In this document: piece after piece, positions 24,370 to 32,498 of the stretch
Position numbering within the stretch: position 1 is the first letter of the stretch
How the letters are laid out: each line of letters opens with the position of its first letter
NCBI GenBank assembly: GCA_018657955.1
Contig: JABHWD010000022.1
Location: forward strand, 1-42,205
Direction of reading: 5' to 3'
Origin: Flavobacteriaceae bacterium
GTDB lineage: Bacteria > Bacteroidota > Bacteroidia > Flavobacteriales > Flavobacteriaceae
DNA length: 42,205 nt
Made by a program: the position numbers and the translations under genes
Notes under the pieces: generated by a model
Database searches by the model: none
What the model saw: the letters and a program-made list of their open reading frames with translations, nothing else
Told to the model about the DNA's origin: nothing

Positions 24370-25467
24370 TTAGTTTAGTTTAACTCTTGGATCCAACCAA
24401 GCGTATATCATATCTACTAATATATTTATAATTATAAACATAAAAGCTATAATAAGAACAGATCCCATAATTACTGGTAGATCCAGATTATTAAGAGCAT
24501 TAACAATTTCTTTTCCTAATCCATTCCATCCAAAAATATATTCCACAAATACTGCGCCAGCTAATAATGATGCAAACCATCCAGAAATAGCTGTTACAAC
24601 TGGGTTTAATGAATTCTTGATTCCATGATTTTTAATCACATTGAATTCTGTAAGTCCTTTAGCTCTAGCTGTTCTAATATAATCCTGATTTAGTACATCT
24701 AATAATTCATTTCTCATAAGTTGGCTGATAACTGCTAAAGGTCTGATACCAAGAACAATTGCTGGCAGTATTAAGTTTTTTAATTTAATGCTATACTTTT
24801 CTCCAAAATCATCTAGCTCATATAAACTTCCTGTCATTTCTAAATTAGTATATTCATTTAAGACATATCCAAAAAACCATGCAAATAATATTGCACTAAA
24901 AAACGATGGCAAACTCATTCCAACAACACTAATTAATTGAATAGTTTTATCAATATAACTATCTTTCAAAACAGCTGAAATTATACCCAGAAAAATTCCA
25001 AAAATAATTGCAATTATTATTGCCGAAATTGCTAGGACAATAGTATTAGGCAAAGTGTTTCTTATTATCTCACTTACTTTCTTCCCTTGCATTGTAAATG
25101 AAGTCCTCAAGTAGGGAAATTTTAAAACAATAGTATATGATTTGAATTTAATTATTTCAATTGCAGAGTATTTATTTTCTTGTAAAAATGTATAATTCTC
25201 TTTTTCATTAGAATGAAAAGAAATAGGAGACAAATCATTTAAATAATACAAATATTGAGTGCTTGTTGGCTGATCAAAACCATATTTTTTTTTTAGATTA
25301 ATTAATTGTTCTGAATTCTCATTCTGACCTAACATCATTTGAGCTGGATCTCCTGGAAGGACATTAAATAAAAAAAAAATTAATGTAACTACTCCAAATA
25401 AAGTAAAGAATGAATACATGAGTCTATTAAGTAGGAAATTAGTCAAATTTAATTTTATTAAAATCAT
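24370..25467 (-). CDS. DppB/OppB-type ABC transporter permease (orphan)
   Basis: A 365-residue inner-membrane permease of the dipeptide/oligopeptide/nickel family. It starts with a membrane helix FTLFGVVTLIFFLFNVLPGDP and has a periplasmic insert of about 70 residues, then the transmembrane domain with RNTLPNTIVLA, the cytoplasmic EAA loop (DYIRTARAKGLTEFNVIKNHG), FVEYIFGWNGLGKE and the end WLDPRVKL. No partner permease (DppC), ATPase or binding protein is in the window, so partners must be encoded elsewhere. Its 5' end overlaps the DoxX gene by 29 bp; a start 16 codons later (MYSFF) would remove the overlap but shorten the N-terminus. Confidence 0.9.
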   Translation of the reverse strand: MILIKLNLTNFLLNRLMYSFFTLFGVVTLIFFLFNVLPGDPAQMMLGQNENSEQLINLKKKYGFDQPTSTQYLYYLNDLSPISFHSNEKENYTFLQENKYSAIEIIKFKSYTIVLKFPYLRTSFTMQGKKVSEIIRNTLPNTIVLAISAIIIAIIFGIFLGIISAVLKDSYIDKTIQLISVVGMSLPSFFSAILFAWFFGYVLNEYTNLEMTGSLYELDDFGEKYSIKLKNLILPAIVLGIRPLAVISQLMRNELLDVLNQDYIRTARAKGLTEFNVIKNHGIKNSLNPVVTAISGWFASLLAGAVFVEYIFGWNGLGKEIVNALNNLDLPVIMGSVLIIAFMFIIINILVDMIYAWLDPRVKLN

Positions 25468-26536
25468 TATAATGCCACTTATTGACTATAGTGCCTGACT
25501 TAATTTCCAATGCGCCTGGGTTGGATCTAATTATTGTCTTTAAAGCAGTTTCATCACAAGTATAAAAATCAAATTCAAAACCAAATTGGTCCTTAACTTC
25601 GAGCTGCTTATTAATTCCCGAAGCAGTTATACCTATTACTTTGTATCCGTTTTCAATTGCTTGTTTTGATTTTGTTATTAACTCACTACTTGTATCAAAA
25701 TTTGATTTAGATAAATTATATAAAACAAACACTAATAGTTTTTCCTCATTTAATAATTCATCCGACATGTCTTCTCCATTTAACTCCATGGAAAAATCAT
25801 GAATTGGTGCTTCGTAGCCTTTCTCAATTAGTTTTGTTTCAACAGATACAAATTCTCCATTTATATCTGGATATTCTCCAGAGGTGGAAATTATTTTTTC
25901 TGTACTATCTACAATAAATTTCCAGTCATAATTCCATATATCTTTTGGAGCATCATCAGGCACAATCATATTCTCAATGATGTTGGCCTGAATTTTATAT
26001 GGCCTAAAATCAACAATAGGTAAATGCTCAAGAACTCTATATACAATTGAAGCTGATACTATAAAAGAAATTAAGGAAACAATTATTTGATTTTTAAAAT
26101 TAATTATAGGTTTAATTAATTCTATTTTGTAAAATATAATTAAGATAAAGGACAGAAGGAAGACGTCCTTGGTGAAAGATTCCCATGGGGTTAATGGGAT
26201 TGCATCACCAAAACATCCACAATCAGTTACCTTATTATAATATGCAGAATACCAAGTTAGAAATGTGAACCAAATAATCATTAAAAGCATAACCCATATA
26301 GTTAGCTTGGGTTTAAATCCTATTAATAGAAAGAGACCTAGCAAGACCTCTAGAATAACTATAATGATAGCTAGAGCTAAAGTATATGGCATTAAAAAAT
26401 CAATGTCAAATACAGTTGGGCCAAAATATTCTTCAAGTTTAAATGAAAACCCAACTGGATCATTTATTTTAACTAAACCAGAAAAAATGAATAATGATCC
26501 AACAAAAATTCTTAAAATATTAACTAAAGTTTTCAT
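25439..26536 (-). CDS. BT_3928-type DoxX family membrane protein with a thioredoxin-like tail
   Basis: A 365-residue protein. The N-terminal half is a DoxX-like four-helix membrane module: LRIFVGSLFIFSGLVKINDP, LLGLFLLIGF, and YNKVTDCGCFGDAIPLTPWE with a CxC motif at the membrane face. The C-terminal half is soluble (from about residue 215) and ends in a thioredoxin-like pattern with LLVFVLYNLSKSN, YKVIGITASG and FDFYTCDETALKTIIRSNPG. This design is that of the conserved Bacteroidota BT_3928 family, of unknown function and possibly redox-linked. It is 1 bp after the DUF1599 gene. Confidence 0.87.
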   Translation of the reverse strand: MKTLVNILRIFVGSLFIFSGLVKINDPVGFSFKLEEYFGPTVFDIDFLMPYTLALAIIIVILEVLLGLFLLIGFKPKLTIWVMLLMIIWFTFLTWYSAYYNKVTDCGCFGDAIPLTPWESFTKDVFLLSFILIIFYKIELIKPIINFKNQIIVSLISFIVSASIVYRVLEHLPIVDFRPYKIQANIIENMIVPDDAPKDIWNYDWKFIVDSTEKIISTSGEYPDINGEFVSVETKLIEKGYEAPIHDFSMELNGEDMSDELLNEEKLLVFVLYNLSKSNFDTSSELITKSKQAIENGYKVIGITASGINKQLEVKDQFGFEFDFYTCDETALKTIIRSNPGALEIKSGTIVNKWHYNDFNKIKFD

Positions 26537-26537
26537 C

Positions 26538-27074
26538 CTATTTGTCTAAATGAATTAGTGCAAAAACAGCATAATTTATTATATCTCTATAATTAGCATC
26601 GATTCCTTCACTCACAAGTGTCTTTCCGGCATTATCCTCTATTTGTTTTATTCTTAATAATTTCTGAAGTATTAAATCAGTTAAAGAACTTACTCTCATT
26701 TCTCTCCAAGCTTCTCCATAATCATGATTCTTGTCAAGCATTAAATTTTTTGTGTTTTTAGAAATTTCATCATATAAAACTACAGATTCAGCAAGATCAA
26801 TATCTGGCTCCTCTGAAACTCCTTTATCGAGTTGAATTAAAGCCATTATAGAATAATTTATAATACCTGTAAATTCATCAGATTGCCCTTCATCAATTTT
26901 TCTTACACTGTTTTGTTGTAATCCTCTAATTCTCTGTGCTTTTATAAAAATTTGGTCAGTTAGAGATGGCAATCTTAAGATCCTCCATGCACTTCCGTAA
27001 TCTTTCATTTTTTTATGAAAAAGCTCTCTACAAGCATTAATTACACTATCATATTGTTTTATTGTAATTTGCAC
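26538..27074 (-). CDS. DUF1599 protein with duplicated domain
   Basis: A 178-residue protein made of two similar halves (about 1-85 and 95-178). Matching pieces: KKMKDYGSAWRILRLPSLTDQI against DKNHDYGEAWREMRVSSLTDLI, and GIINYSIMALIQLDK against DIINYAVFALIHLDK. This is DUF1599, an all-alpha domain conserved in Bacteroidota and of unknown function. The start is GTG (complement of 27072-27074), as no in-frame ATG lies before the first conserved helix. A TAATTTTG box sits 8 bp upstream (complement of 27083-27090), so the leader would be very short. First gene of the set ending in tpiA. Confidence 0.88.
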   Translation of the reverse strand: MQITIKQYDSVINACRELFHKKMKDYGSAWRILRLPSLTDQIFIKAQRIRGLQQNSVRKIDEGQSDEFTGIINYSIMALIQLDKGVSEEPDIDLAESVVLYDEISKNTKNLMLDKNHDYGEAWREMRVSSLTDLILQKLLRIKQIEDNAGKTLVSEGIDANYRDIINYAVFALIHLDK

Positions 27075-27158
27075 TATAATTTCAAAATTAACGTAAATTT
27101 CGATTAAATATTTTTAATGTTCAAAGAATAAAGATTAAAATTTATATAGCTATAATTA

Positions 27159-27989
27159 ATGACAATTAACTGCGCAGGGAAACTAGTAGATTTATCGACA
27201 CCAAAAATTATGGGCATACTGAATGTCACTCCTGACTCATTTTATGATGGAGGAGTGCACAACTCAGATAAAAAAATATTGAAACAGGTTGAAAAAATGT
27301 TAAATGATGGCGCAGTATTTATAGACATTGGTGCTTATAGTTCAAGACCTGATGGAGTCAATATTGATGAAAATGAGGAATTAAATAGAGTTGTTCCTGC
27401 ATTAGAATTAGTAAATAATAAATTTCCAGAAACTATAATTTCAATAGATACATTTAGAAGTAAAGTTGCTGAAACTTGTTTAAATTCTGGTGCTTCAATA
27501 ATAAATGATATATCAGCAGGTGAGATGGATAAAAAGATGATGGAAATTGTAGGAAAATATAAAGTTCCATATGTAATGATGCATATGAAAGGAAATCCTC
27601 AAAATATGATGAATAAAATTAATTATGATAAGATGCTTAAAGAGATCATGCAATATTTTTCAAAAAAAATAAATCAAGCAATATCACATAAGATAAATGA
27701 CATAATTATTGATCCTGGATTTGGTTTTGCTAAAGATGTTAATCAAAATTTTGATTTACTAAATAACATGGATATACTAAAAATACTTGGAAAACCTATG
27801 ATGGTTGGTATTTCTAGAAAATCAATGATTTATAAATCATTACAAACAAATGCTAAAGAGTCGCTAAATGGAACAACTGTTCTTAATACAATTTCTTTAA
27901 TCAAAGGGGCTTCTATTTTAAGAGTTCATGATGTAAAAGAAGCAAATGAGTGCGTGAAATTAATAAACGCTTTAAATAATAAAAGCTAA
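27159..27989 (+). CDS. folP: Dihydropteroate synthase
   Basis: A 276-residue TIM-barrel enzyme joining pABA to dihydropterin pyrophosphate in folate synthesis (the sulfonamide target). Motifs: IMGILNVTPDSFYDGG, FIDIGAYSSRPDG, ISIDTFRSKVAE, SIINDISAG, VMMHMKGNPQNM, IIDPGFGFAKDVNQN, MVGISRKSMI and LRVHDVKEA. All expected substrate-binding segments are present. It is followed after 58 bp by cdaA on the same strand, a folP-cdaA pairing usual in Bacteroidota, and faces the divergent DUF1599 gene. Confidence 0.97.
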   Translation: MTINCAGKLVDLSTPKIMGILNVTPDSFYDGGVHNSDKKILKQVEKMLNDGAVFIDIGAYSSRPDGVNIDENEELNRVVPALELVNNKFPETIISIDTFRSKVAETCLNSGASIINDISAGEMDKKMMEIVGKYKVPYVMMHMKGNPQNMMNKINYDKMLKEIMQYFSKKINQAISHKINDIIIDPGFGFAKDVNQNFDLLNNMDILKILGKPMMVGISRKSMIYKSLQTNAKESLNGTTVLNTISLIKGASILRVHDVKEANECVKLINALNNKS

Positions 27990-28047
27990 TTCTAAAAATC
28001 TAATTATTCGATTATTTTATAATTATACGTATATTTAACAGCGTATT

Positions 28048-28842
28048 ATGGAATTTTTTAAAGAAATCCTCGACTTTTCAATTATCAATTTTATTGATAT
28101 TATTCTTGTTGCATTTTTATTGTATTATGCATACAAACTTCTTAGAGGAACTGTTGCAATAAATATTTTTTTAGGAATTATTCTGATTTATTTGGTATGG
28201 AATATTACTGTATTTCTAAAAATGGATCTACTATCAAGTATAATTGGAGGATTCATGAGTGTAGGTATTATTGCATTAATAGTTGTTTTTCAACCAGAGA
28301 TTAGAAAATTTTTATTAATGATAGGATCCACAAATTTTGCAAAAAAAGGATCTGTATTTGAAAGAATAAATTTTCTTAAAGGGGGAAAAGATATTAATAA
28401 AAATACTACTGATATTAAATCTATTATTTCTGCCTGTACAAATATGAGTATGTCAAAAACTGGTGCTCTTATAGTTATAGAGAGAAGCAATAATCTAAAC
28501 TTTTTAGAAGATACAGGTGATGAAATGAATATAAAAGTTACTCAGCCAATCCTAGAAAGCATATTTTTTAAAAATAGCCCCTTACATGATGGAGCAATTA
28601 TTGTGTCTAATAATTTTATAAAAGCTACAAGGGTGGTATTGCCAATAAATAATGAAAAAATAATTCCTAATAAATACGGTCTTCGTCACAGAGCAGCAGT
28701 TAGTATAACAGAAAAAACTGATGCATTAGTAATTGTAGTTTCAGAACAAACAGGTCAAATTTCTTATATTAATAATGGTGAGTTCAAAACCTATAAAGAC
28801 AAAGAAGATCTTATTAGTTTGATTAAAAAAGACCTATACTAG
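28048..28842 (+). CDS. cdaA: Diadenylate cyclase CdaA (c-di-AMP synthase)
   Basis: A 264-residue membrane-bound DisA_N-domain enzyme making c-di-AMP from two ATP. Three hydrophobic segments occupy about residues 10-90. The catalytic domain has KTGALIVIE, the DGA motif at 181-183 (PLHDGAIIV) and RHR at 213-215 (LRHRAAVSI), then VSEQTGQIS. No CdaR-type regulator gene is adjacent, the upstream neighbour being folP as in other Bacteroidota. The TAG shares the palindrome CTAG with the stop of the convergent ABC exporter gene (4-bp overlap). Confidence 0.96.
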   Translation: MEFFKEILDFSIINFIDIILVAFLLYYAYKLLRGTVAINIFLGIILIYLVWNITVFLKMDLLSSIIGGFMSVGIIALIVVFQPEIRKFLLMIGSTNFAKKGSVFERINFLKGGKDINKNTTDIKSIISACTNMSMSKTGALIVIERSNNLNFLEDTGDEMNIKVTQPILESIFFKNSPLHDGAIIVSNNFIKATRVVLPINNEKIIPNKYGLRHRAAVSITEKTDALVIVVSEQTGQISYINNGEFKTYKDKEDLISLIKKDLY

Positions 28843-30608
28843 CTTAACTCCATAATTTTCTGACTTTTTAATTGAGTATCATATAGTTTTTTATAATATC
28901 CTTTAATCTTTAGTAATTCTTCATGTGTCCCCTGCTCAACAATTTCTCCTAAATTCATTACAATGATGTTGTCTGCATTTCTAATTGTACTTAATCTATG
29001 GGCAATCACTAAAGATGTTCTGTCATCAGTCATTTTTTCTATTGCTTTTTGAATTAAAATTTCAGAGTCTGTGTCTATAGATGAAGTAGCTTCATCAAGA
29101 ATTAAAATTCTTGGATTAGTAATATATGCTCTTAAAAATGAAATTAATTGCCTCTGACCTGTAGATAACATTATACCTCTTTCGCGAACATTATAATTAT
29201 AACCGTTTGGAAGTGTTATAATAAAATCATGAACTCCAATTTCAGTTGATGCTCTTTTTACCTGATCAAATGAAATATTACTATTATTTAAAGTAATATT
29301 ATGTAGAATTGTGTCTGAAAATAAATGAACGTCTTGTGATACAAAACCAATTTGATCTCTTAATGATGAAAGAGTAAATTCTTTAATATTAATACCGTCA
29401 ATTAATATATCACCAGAATTTATCTCATAAAATCTATTAATTAAATTAATAATAGTTGATTTTCCAGCACCTGTTGAGCCGACAATAGCAGTAGTTGTTC
29501 CAGCTTTTATTTCAAAAGAGATGTTCTTTAATACAGTCTCAGATTCATTATATGAGAAATTAATATTTTTAAATTGTATATCTCCCTTTAAATTGTTGGC
29601 TATTTTATTTCCTGATTCATTAATATTGGAATCTGTATCAATAACTTTAAATACTCTCTCAGCAGCAACCATGCCCATTAATAATGTATTGAATTTATTT
29701 GCAATTTGATTTAATGGTCTAAACATCATTGGGATCATCATAATAAAAGCAGTTAATTCACCAAGAGATGTCGAATTGTCCAATATATTATTCATTCCTC
29801 CATACCAAACAACAACACCTAGAGTAAGAGATGATAATATTTCAGCAACTGGAAAAAATATGGAATTATACCAAACTGTTTTTAACCAAGCCTTTTTATG
29901 ACGCTCATTTATTTCTTTAAATTTTAAATATTCAATTTCTTCCCTTGCAAAGAGTTGTAATACTTTCATTCCTGTTACCCTTTCTTGAACAAAAGAATTT
30001 AAATTGGCAACTTCTGTTCTAACTTGATCAAAAGCCATTTTCATGTATTTTTGAAAAATCTTAGTTGCAATTAATATTAGAGGTAGTGTAGAAAATACTA
30101 TTAAACTCAATTTCCAATTCATTATAGTCATTACTATTCCAACTATAAGCATCTTTAGAATATCGCTCAAAATCATAAACAATCCCTGACCAAAAATGTC
30201 TGCAATTCTCTCCATATCAGTCACAGCTCTTGTAATTAATATACCAACTGATGATTTGTCATAATACTTCATCTTAAAATTTAGAATATGATTAAATAAT
30301 TTAACTCTGATATCTTTAACTACAGATTGTCCTAACCAACTTGCATAATAAATAAAGAGATAGTTTGAGATAACCTCACATATAAGTAATATTCCTATTA
30401 AAACAATATAGTATAAAAAGCCATCACTAATTTGAGCTGTAAGATTCTGATCAACTATTTTCTCTAGTACAACAGGCCTTAAAGCTCCAAAAATAGAAAT
30501 TCCTAAAACTGAAAATATACAGACTGAAAAAAATAACTTATATGGATATATATAGTATAGTAATCTTTTAAAAAGAGCTACATTATAAACTTTAGTTTTT
30601 TCTTTCAT
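28839..30608 (-). CDS. ABC exporter, fused permease-ATPase (MsbA-like)
   Basis: A 589-residue half-transporter acting as a dimer: six membrane helices (about 20-310), then a nucleotide-binding domain (about 345-580). Walker A GSTGAGKST, Q-loop FVSQDVHLF, signature LSTGQRQLISF (instead of LSGGQ), Walker B RILILDEATSSID and H-loop IAHRLST are all seen, so each subunit should be active. The substrate (lipid, drug or peptide) cannot be told. The start shares one base with the truA stop (ATG and TAA in TAATG), implying translational coupling with truA. Confidence 0.93.
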   Translation of the reverse strand: MKEKTKVYNVALFKRLLYYIYPYKLFFSVCIFSVLGISIFGALRPVVLEKIVDQNLTAQISDGFLYYIVLIGILLICEVISNYLFIYYASWLGQSVVKDIRVKLFNHILNFKMKYYDKSSVGILITRAVTDMERIADIFGQGLFMILSDILKMLIVGIVMTIMNWKLSLIVFSTLPLILIATKIFQKYMKMAFDQVRTEVANLNSFVQERVTGMKVLQLFAREEIEYLKFKEINERHKKAWLKTVWYNSIFFPVAEILSSLTLGVVVWYGGMNNILDNSTSLGELTAFIMMIPMMFRPLNQIANKFNTLLMGMVAAERVFKVIDTDSNINESGNKIANNLKGDIQFKNINFSYNESETVLKNISFEIKAGTTTAIVGSTGAGKSTIINLINRFYEINSGDILIDGINIKEFTLSSLRDQIGFVSQDVHLFSDTILHNITLNNSNISFDQVKRASTEIGVHDFIITLPNGYNYNVRERGIMLSTGQRQLISFLRAYITNPRILILDEATSSIDTDSEILIQKAIEKMTDDRTSLVIAHRLSTIRNADNIIVMNLGEIVEQGTHEELLKIKGYYKKLYDTQLKSQKIMELS

Positions 30609-31351
30609 TATGATTTGATGTTACAAGGATATTCAATTTTAGTTAAAAACAGGGCATGTGGAGGCATTGAAAGTCCTGCTTTTGATCTATCTTTTGATTT
30701 AATAATACTATGAATTTCTTCTGGAGGAATTTTTTCTAACCCTACTTCCAAAATTGTACCGACAATAGCTCTTACCATATTCCTTAAAAATCTATTAGCT
30801 TTAATCCTAAATATTAATATATTTTCTTTTTCAATTAATGAACAAGCTATAATATTACATAAATATGTTTTTACATCTGTTTTTGACTTAGAAAATGCTT
30901 CAAAATTTTCATAATCTTTAATTATTGATATTGCTTGATTCATTTTTTCAATATTCAAATCTTGGTGAATAAAGTGTGATGTTTTATAAGAGAACACATC
31001 CTTGGCTAAGGATATATAATATTCATACTCTCTGCTTATTGCGCTAAACCTAGCATGAACTTCATCATTCACCCTATATATATCCTTAATATAAATTTGC
31101 TGATTTAAAAATGAGTTTAAATTAATTTTCAATTGACTTAATTCAAATTTATTATTATAATCAAAATGAGCACACATATACTTTGCATGAACACCTGTAT
31201 CAGTTCTTCCAGCTCCAACTATTTTAATTTCTTCTTTTAATATAGTTTTTAAGGCATTTTCTATTGTCTCCTGTACAGATATAACATTAGGTTGAAATTG
31301 CCAACCATGGAATGTGGATCCGTTATATGAAATTTCAAGAAAATATCTCAA
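30608..31351 (-). CDS. truA: tRNA pseudouridine(38-40) synthase
   Basis: A 247-residue enzyme modifying U38-U40 in tRNA anticodon arms. Seen: YFLEISYNGSTFHGWQFQPN, the catalytic Asp51 in GAGRTDTGVHAKYM, REYEYYI and the C-terminal RFLRNMVRAIVGTILEVG. The start is TTG (complement of 31349-31351): an in-frame TAA lies six codons upstream with no ATG between, and the motif region begins at once. Its stop overlaps the ABC exporter start by one base. Confidence 0.96.
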   Translation of the reverse strand: MRYFLEISYNGSTFHGWQFQPNVISVQETIENALKTILKEEIKIVGAGRTDTGVHAKYMCAHFDYNNKFELSQLKINLNSFLNQQIYIKDIYRVNDEVHARFSAISREYEYYISLAKDVFSYKTSHFIHQDLNIEKMNQAISIIKDYENFEAFSKSKTDVKTYLCNIIACSLIEKENILIFRIKANRFLRNMVRAIVGTILEVGLEKIPPEEIHSIIKSKDRSKAGLSMPPHALFLTKIEYPCNIKS

Positions 31352-31360
31352 CGTATTTCT

Positions 31361-31385
31361 TACATTTGTTTAAAGGACAAATATA
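31361..31385. promoter_or_regulatory. Divergent promoter-like boxes between truA and the phosphodiesterase gene
   Basis: TACATTTG on the plus strand (31361-31368) and TATATTTG on the minus strand (complement of 31378-31385) both fit the Bacteroidota -7 consensus TAnnTTTG. They face away from each other as an inverted repeat (ATTTGT/ACAAAT). Distances are about 41 bp to the plus-strand ATG and 26 bp to the truA start. Clear TTTG -33 elements were not seen. Confidence 0.4.
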
Positions 31386-31409
31386 TACTTAATCTTTCTA
31401 GATTAAAAA

Positions 31410-31901
31410 ATGAAAAAAATTCTTTTAATTTCTGATACCCACGGATATATTGATGAAAAAATCATTAAATATGCTAGTCAAGTAGATGAGATCTGGCATG
31501 CTGGTGATATTGGAGATATTTCAGTTAGCGATAAGCTAAAAAAAATAAAACCTTTAAGAGGTGTGTATGGAAATATTGACGATCAAAAAATTAGAATTGA
31601 ATTCCCACTTCACAATAGATTCATGTGTGAAAAAGTTAATGTCTGGATTACTCATATTGGTGGTTACCCAAAAAGATACAATCCAAAAATATTAGAAGAA
31701 CTAAAATCAAACCCTCCTGATTTATTCATATGTGGACATTCTCATATACTAAAAGTTATTAATGATAAAAAATTAGGTCTTTTACACATTAATCCAGGGG
31801 CTATTGGAAAATATGGATTACACAGTGTTAGAACAATGGTTCAATTTGAAATCAATGGTAAAAAAATTGAAAACCTGTCTATAATAGAATTTAAGAGATA
31901 A
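31410..31901 (+). CDS. YfcE/MJ0936-type metallophosphodiesterase
   Basis: A 163-residue calcineurin-like phosphoesterase. Metal-ligand motifs in order: ISDTHGYID, HAGDIGDI, RGVYGNIDD, VWITHIGGYP, FICGHSHI and HINPGAIG. This is the short single-domain group hydrolysing phosphodiesters, with unclear natural substrates. Convergent with the DUF4293 gene (3-bp gap). Confidence 0.93.
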   Translation: MKKILLISDTHGYIDEKIIKYASQVDEIWHAGDIGDISVSDKLKKIKPLRGVYGNIDDQKIRIEFPLHNRFMCEKVNVWITHIGGYPKRYNPKILEELKSNPPDLFICGHSHILKVINDKKLGLLHINPGAIGKYGLHSVRTMVQFEINGKKIENLSIIEFKR

Positions 31902-31904
31902 AAA

Positions 31905-32306
31905 TTACCTTATTCGATCCATAGATTTTATCAAATCTTCATCCTTTTTTATAGCTCTATTTGCAAGTACTAATAAAACAATTGATAATAGTGGAACTAA
32001 ATTTATCCATTCGGAACTAGAAATTATATCAAACTTAAATATTAGTATTCCAACAAAAACAAAACATAGAATTATTGAAAGTCTATTTAATACAAACTGA
32101 GTTTGTCTATTCTTGTATTTAAATATGGTATAAAAGGAAATTACAGAAATAATTAATGGAAACAATAAAATAACTTCAAAAGGAATACTTGATTCCATCT
32201 CTAAAAAAAACATAGCAATGTCATATCCAAAGTATAATTGATAGCAATACGCCAGGTTAACTATTGAACAAATCAATAAAAACAATGATTGGATTCTTTG
32301 AATCAT
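31905..32306 (-). CDS. DUF4293 family membrane protein
   Basis: A 133-residue protein with four hydrophobic segments and the typical opening MIQRIQSLFLLICSIVN, shared by the Bacteroidota DUF4293 proteins, which often sit next to rho as here (divergent, 192-bp gap). The C-terminus is charged (KKDEDLIKSMDRIR). Function unknown. The 192-bp gap to rho is AT-rich and holds no further frame or clear promoter that I can name. Confidence 0.87.
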   Translation of the reverse strand: MIQRIQSLFLLICSIVNLAYCYQLYFGYDIAMFFLEMESSIPFEVILLFPLIISVISFYTIFKYKNRQTQFVLNRLSIILCFVFVGILIFKFDIISSSEWINLVPLLSIVLLVLANRAIKKDEDLIKSMDRIR

Positions 32307-32498
32307 AAACTATAATTTTCTACTAAATTAAGGGTTTTAAAAAAAAAGTTGTATCATTGTACCAGAATTATTCAATATCACAGATATAATTCATATTTAA
32401 TCTCAATTTTTTACTTCATAAAATTTAAAAATCACTAGCTGATTTACTGCATATAAAATCTCACATCACGTTAAATAATAATTAATCAAAAAATTAAA

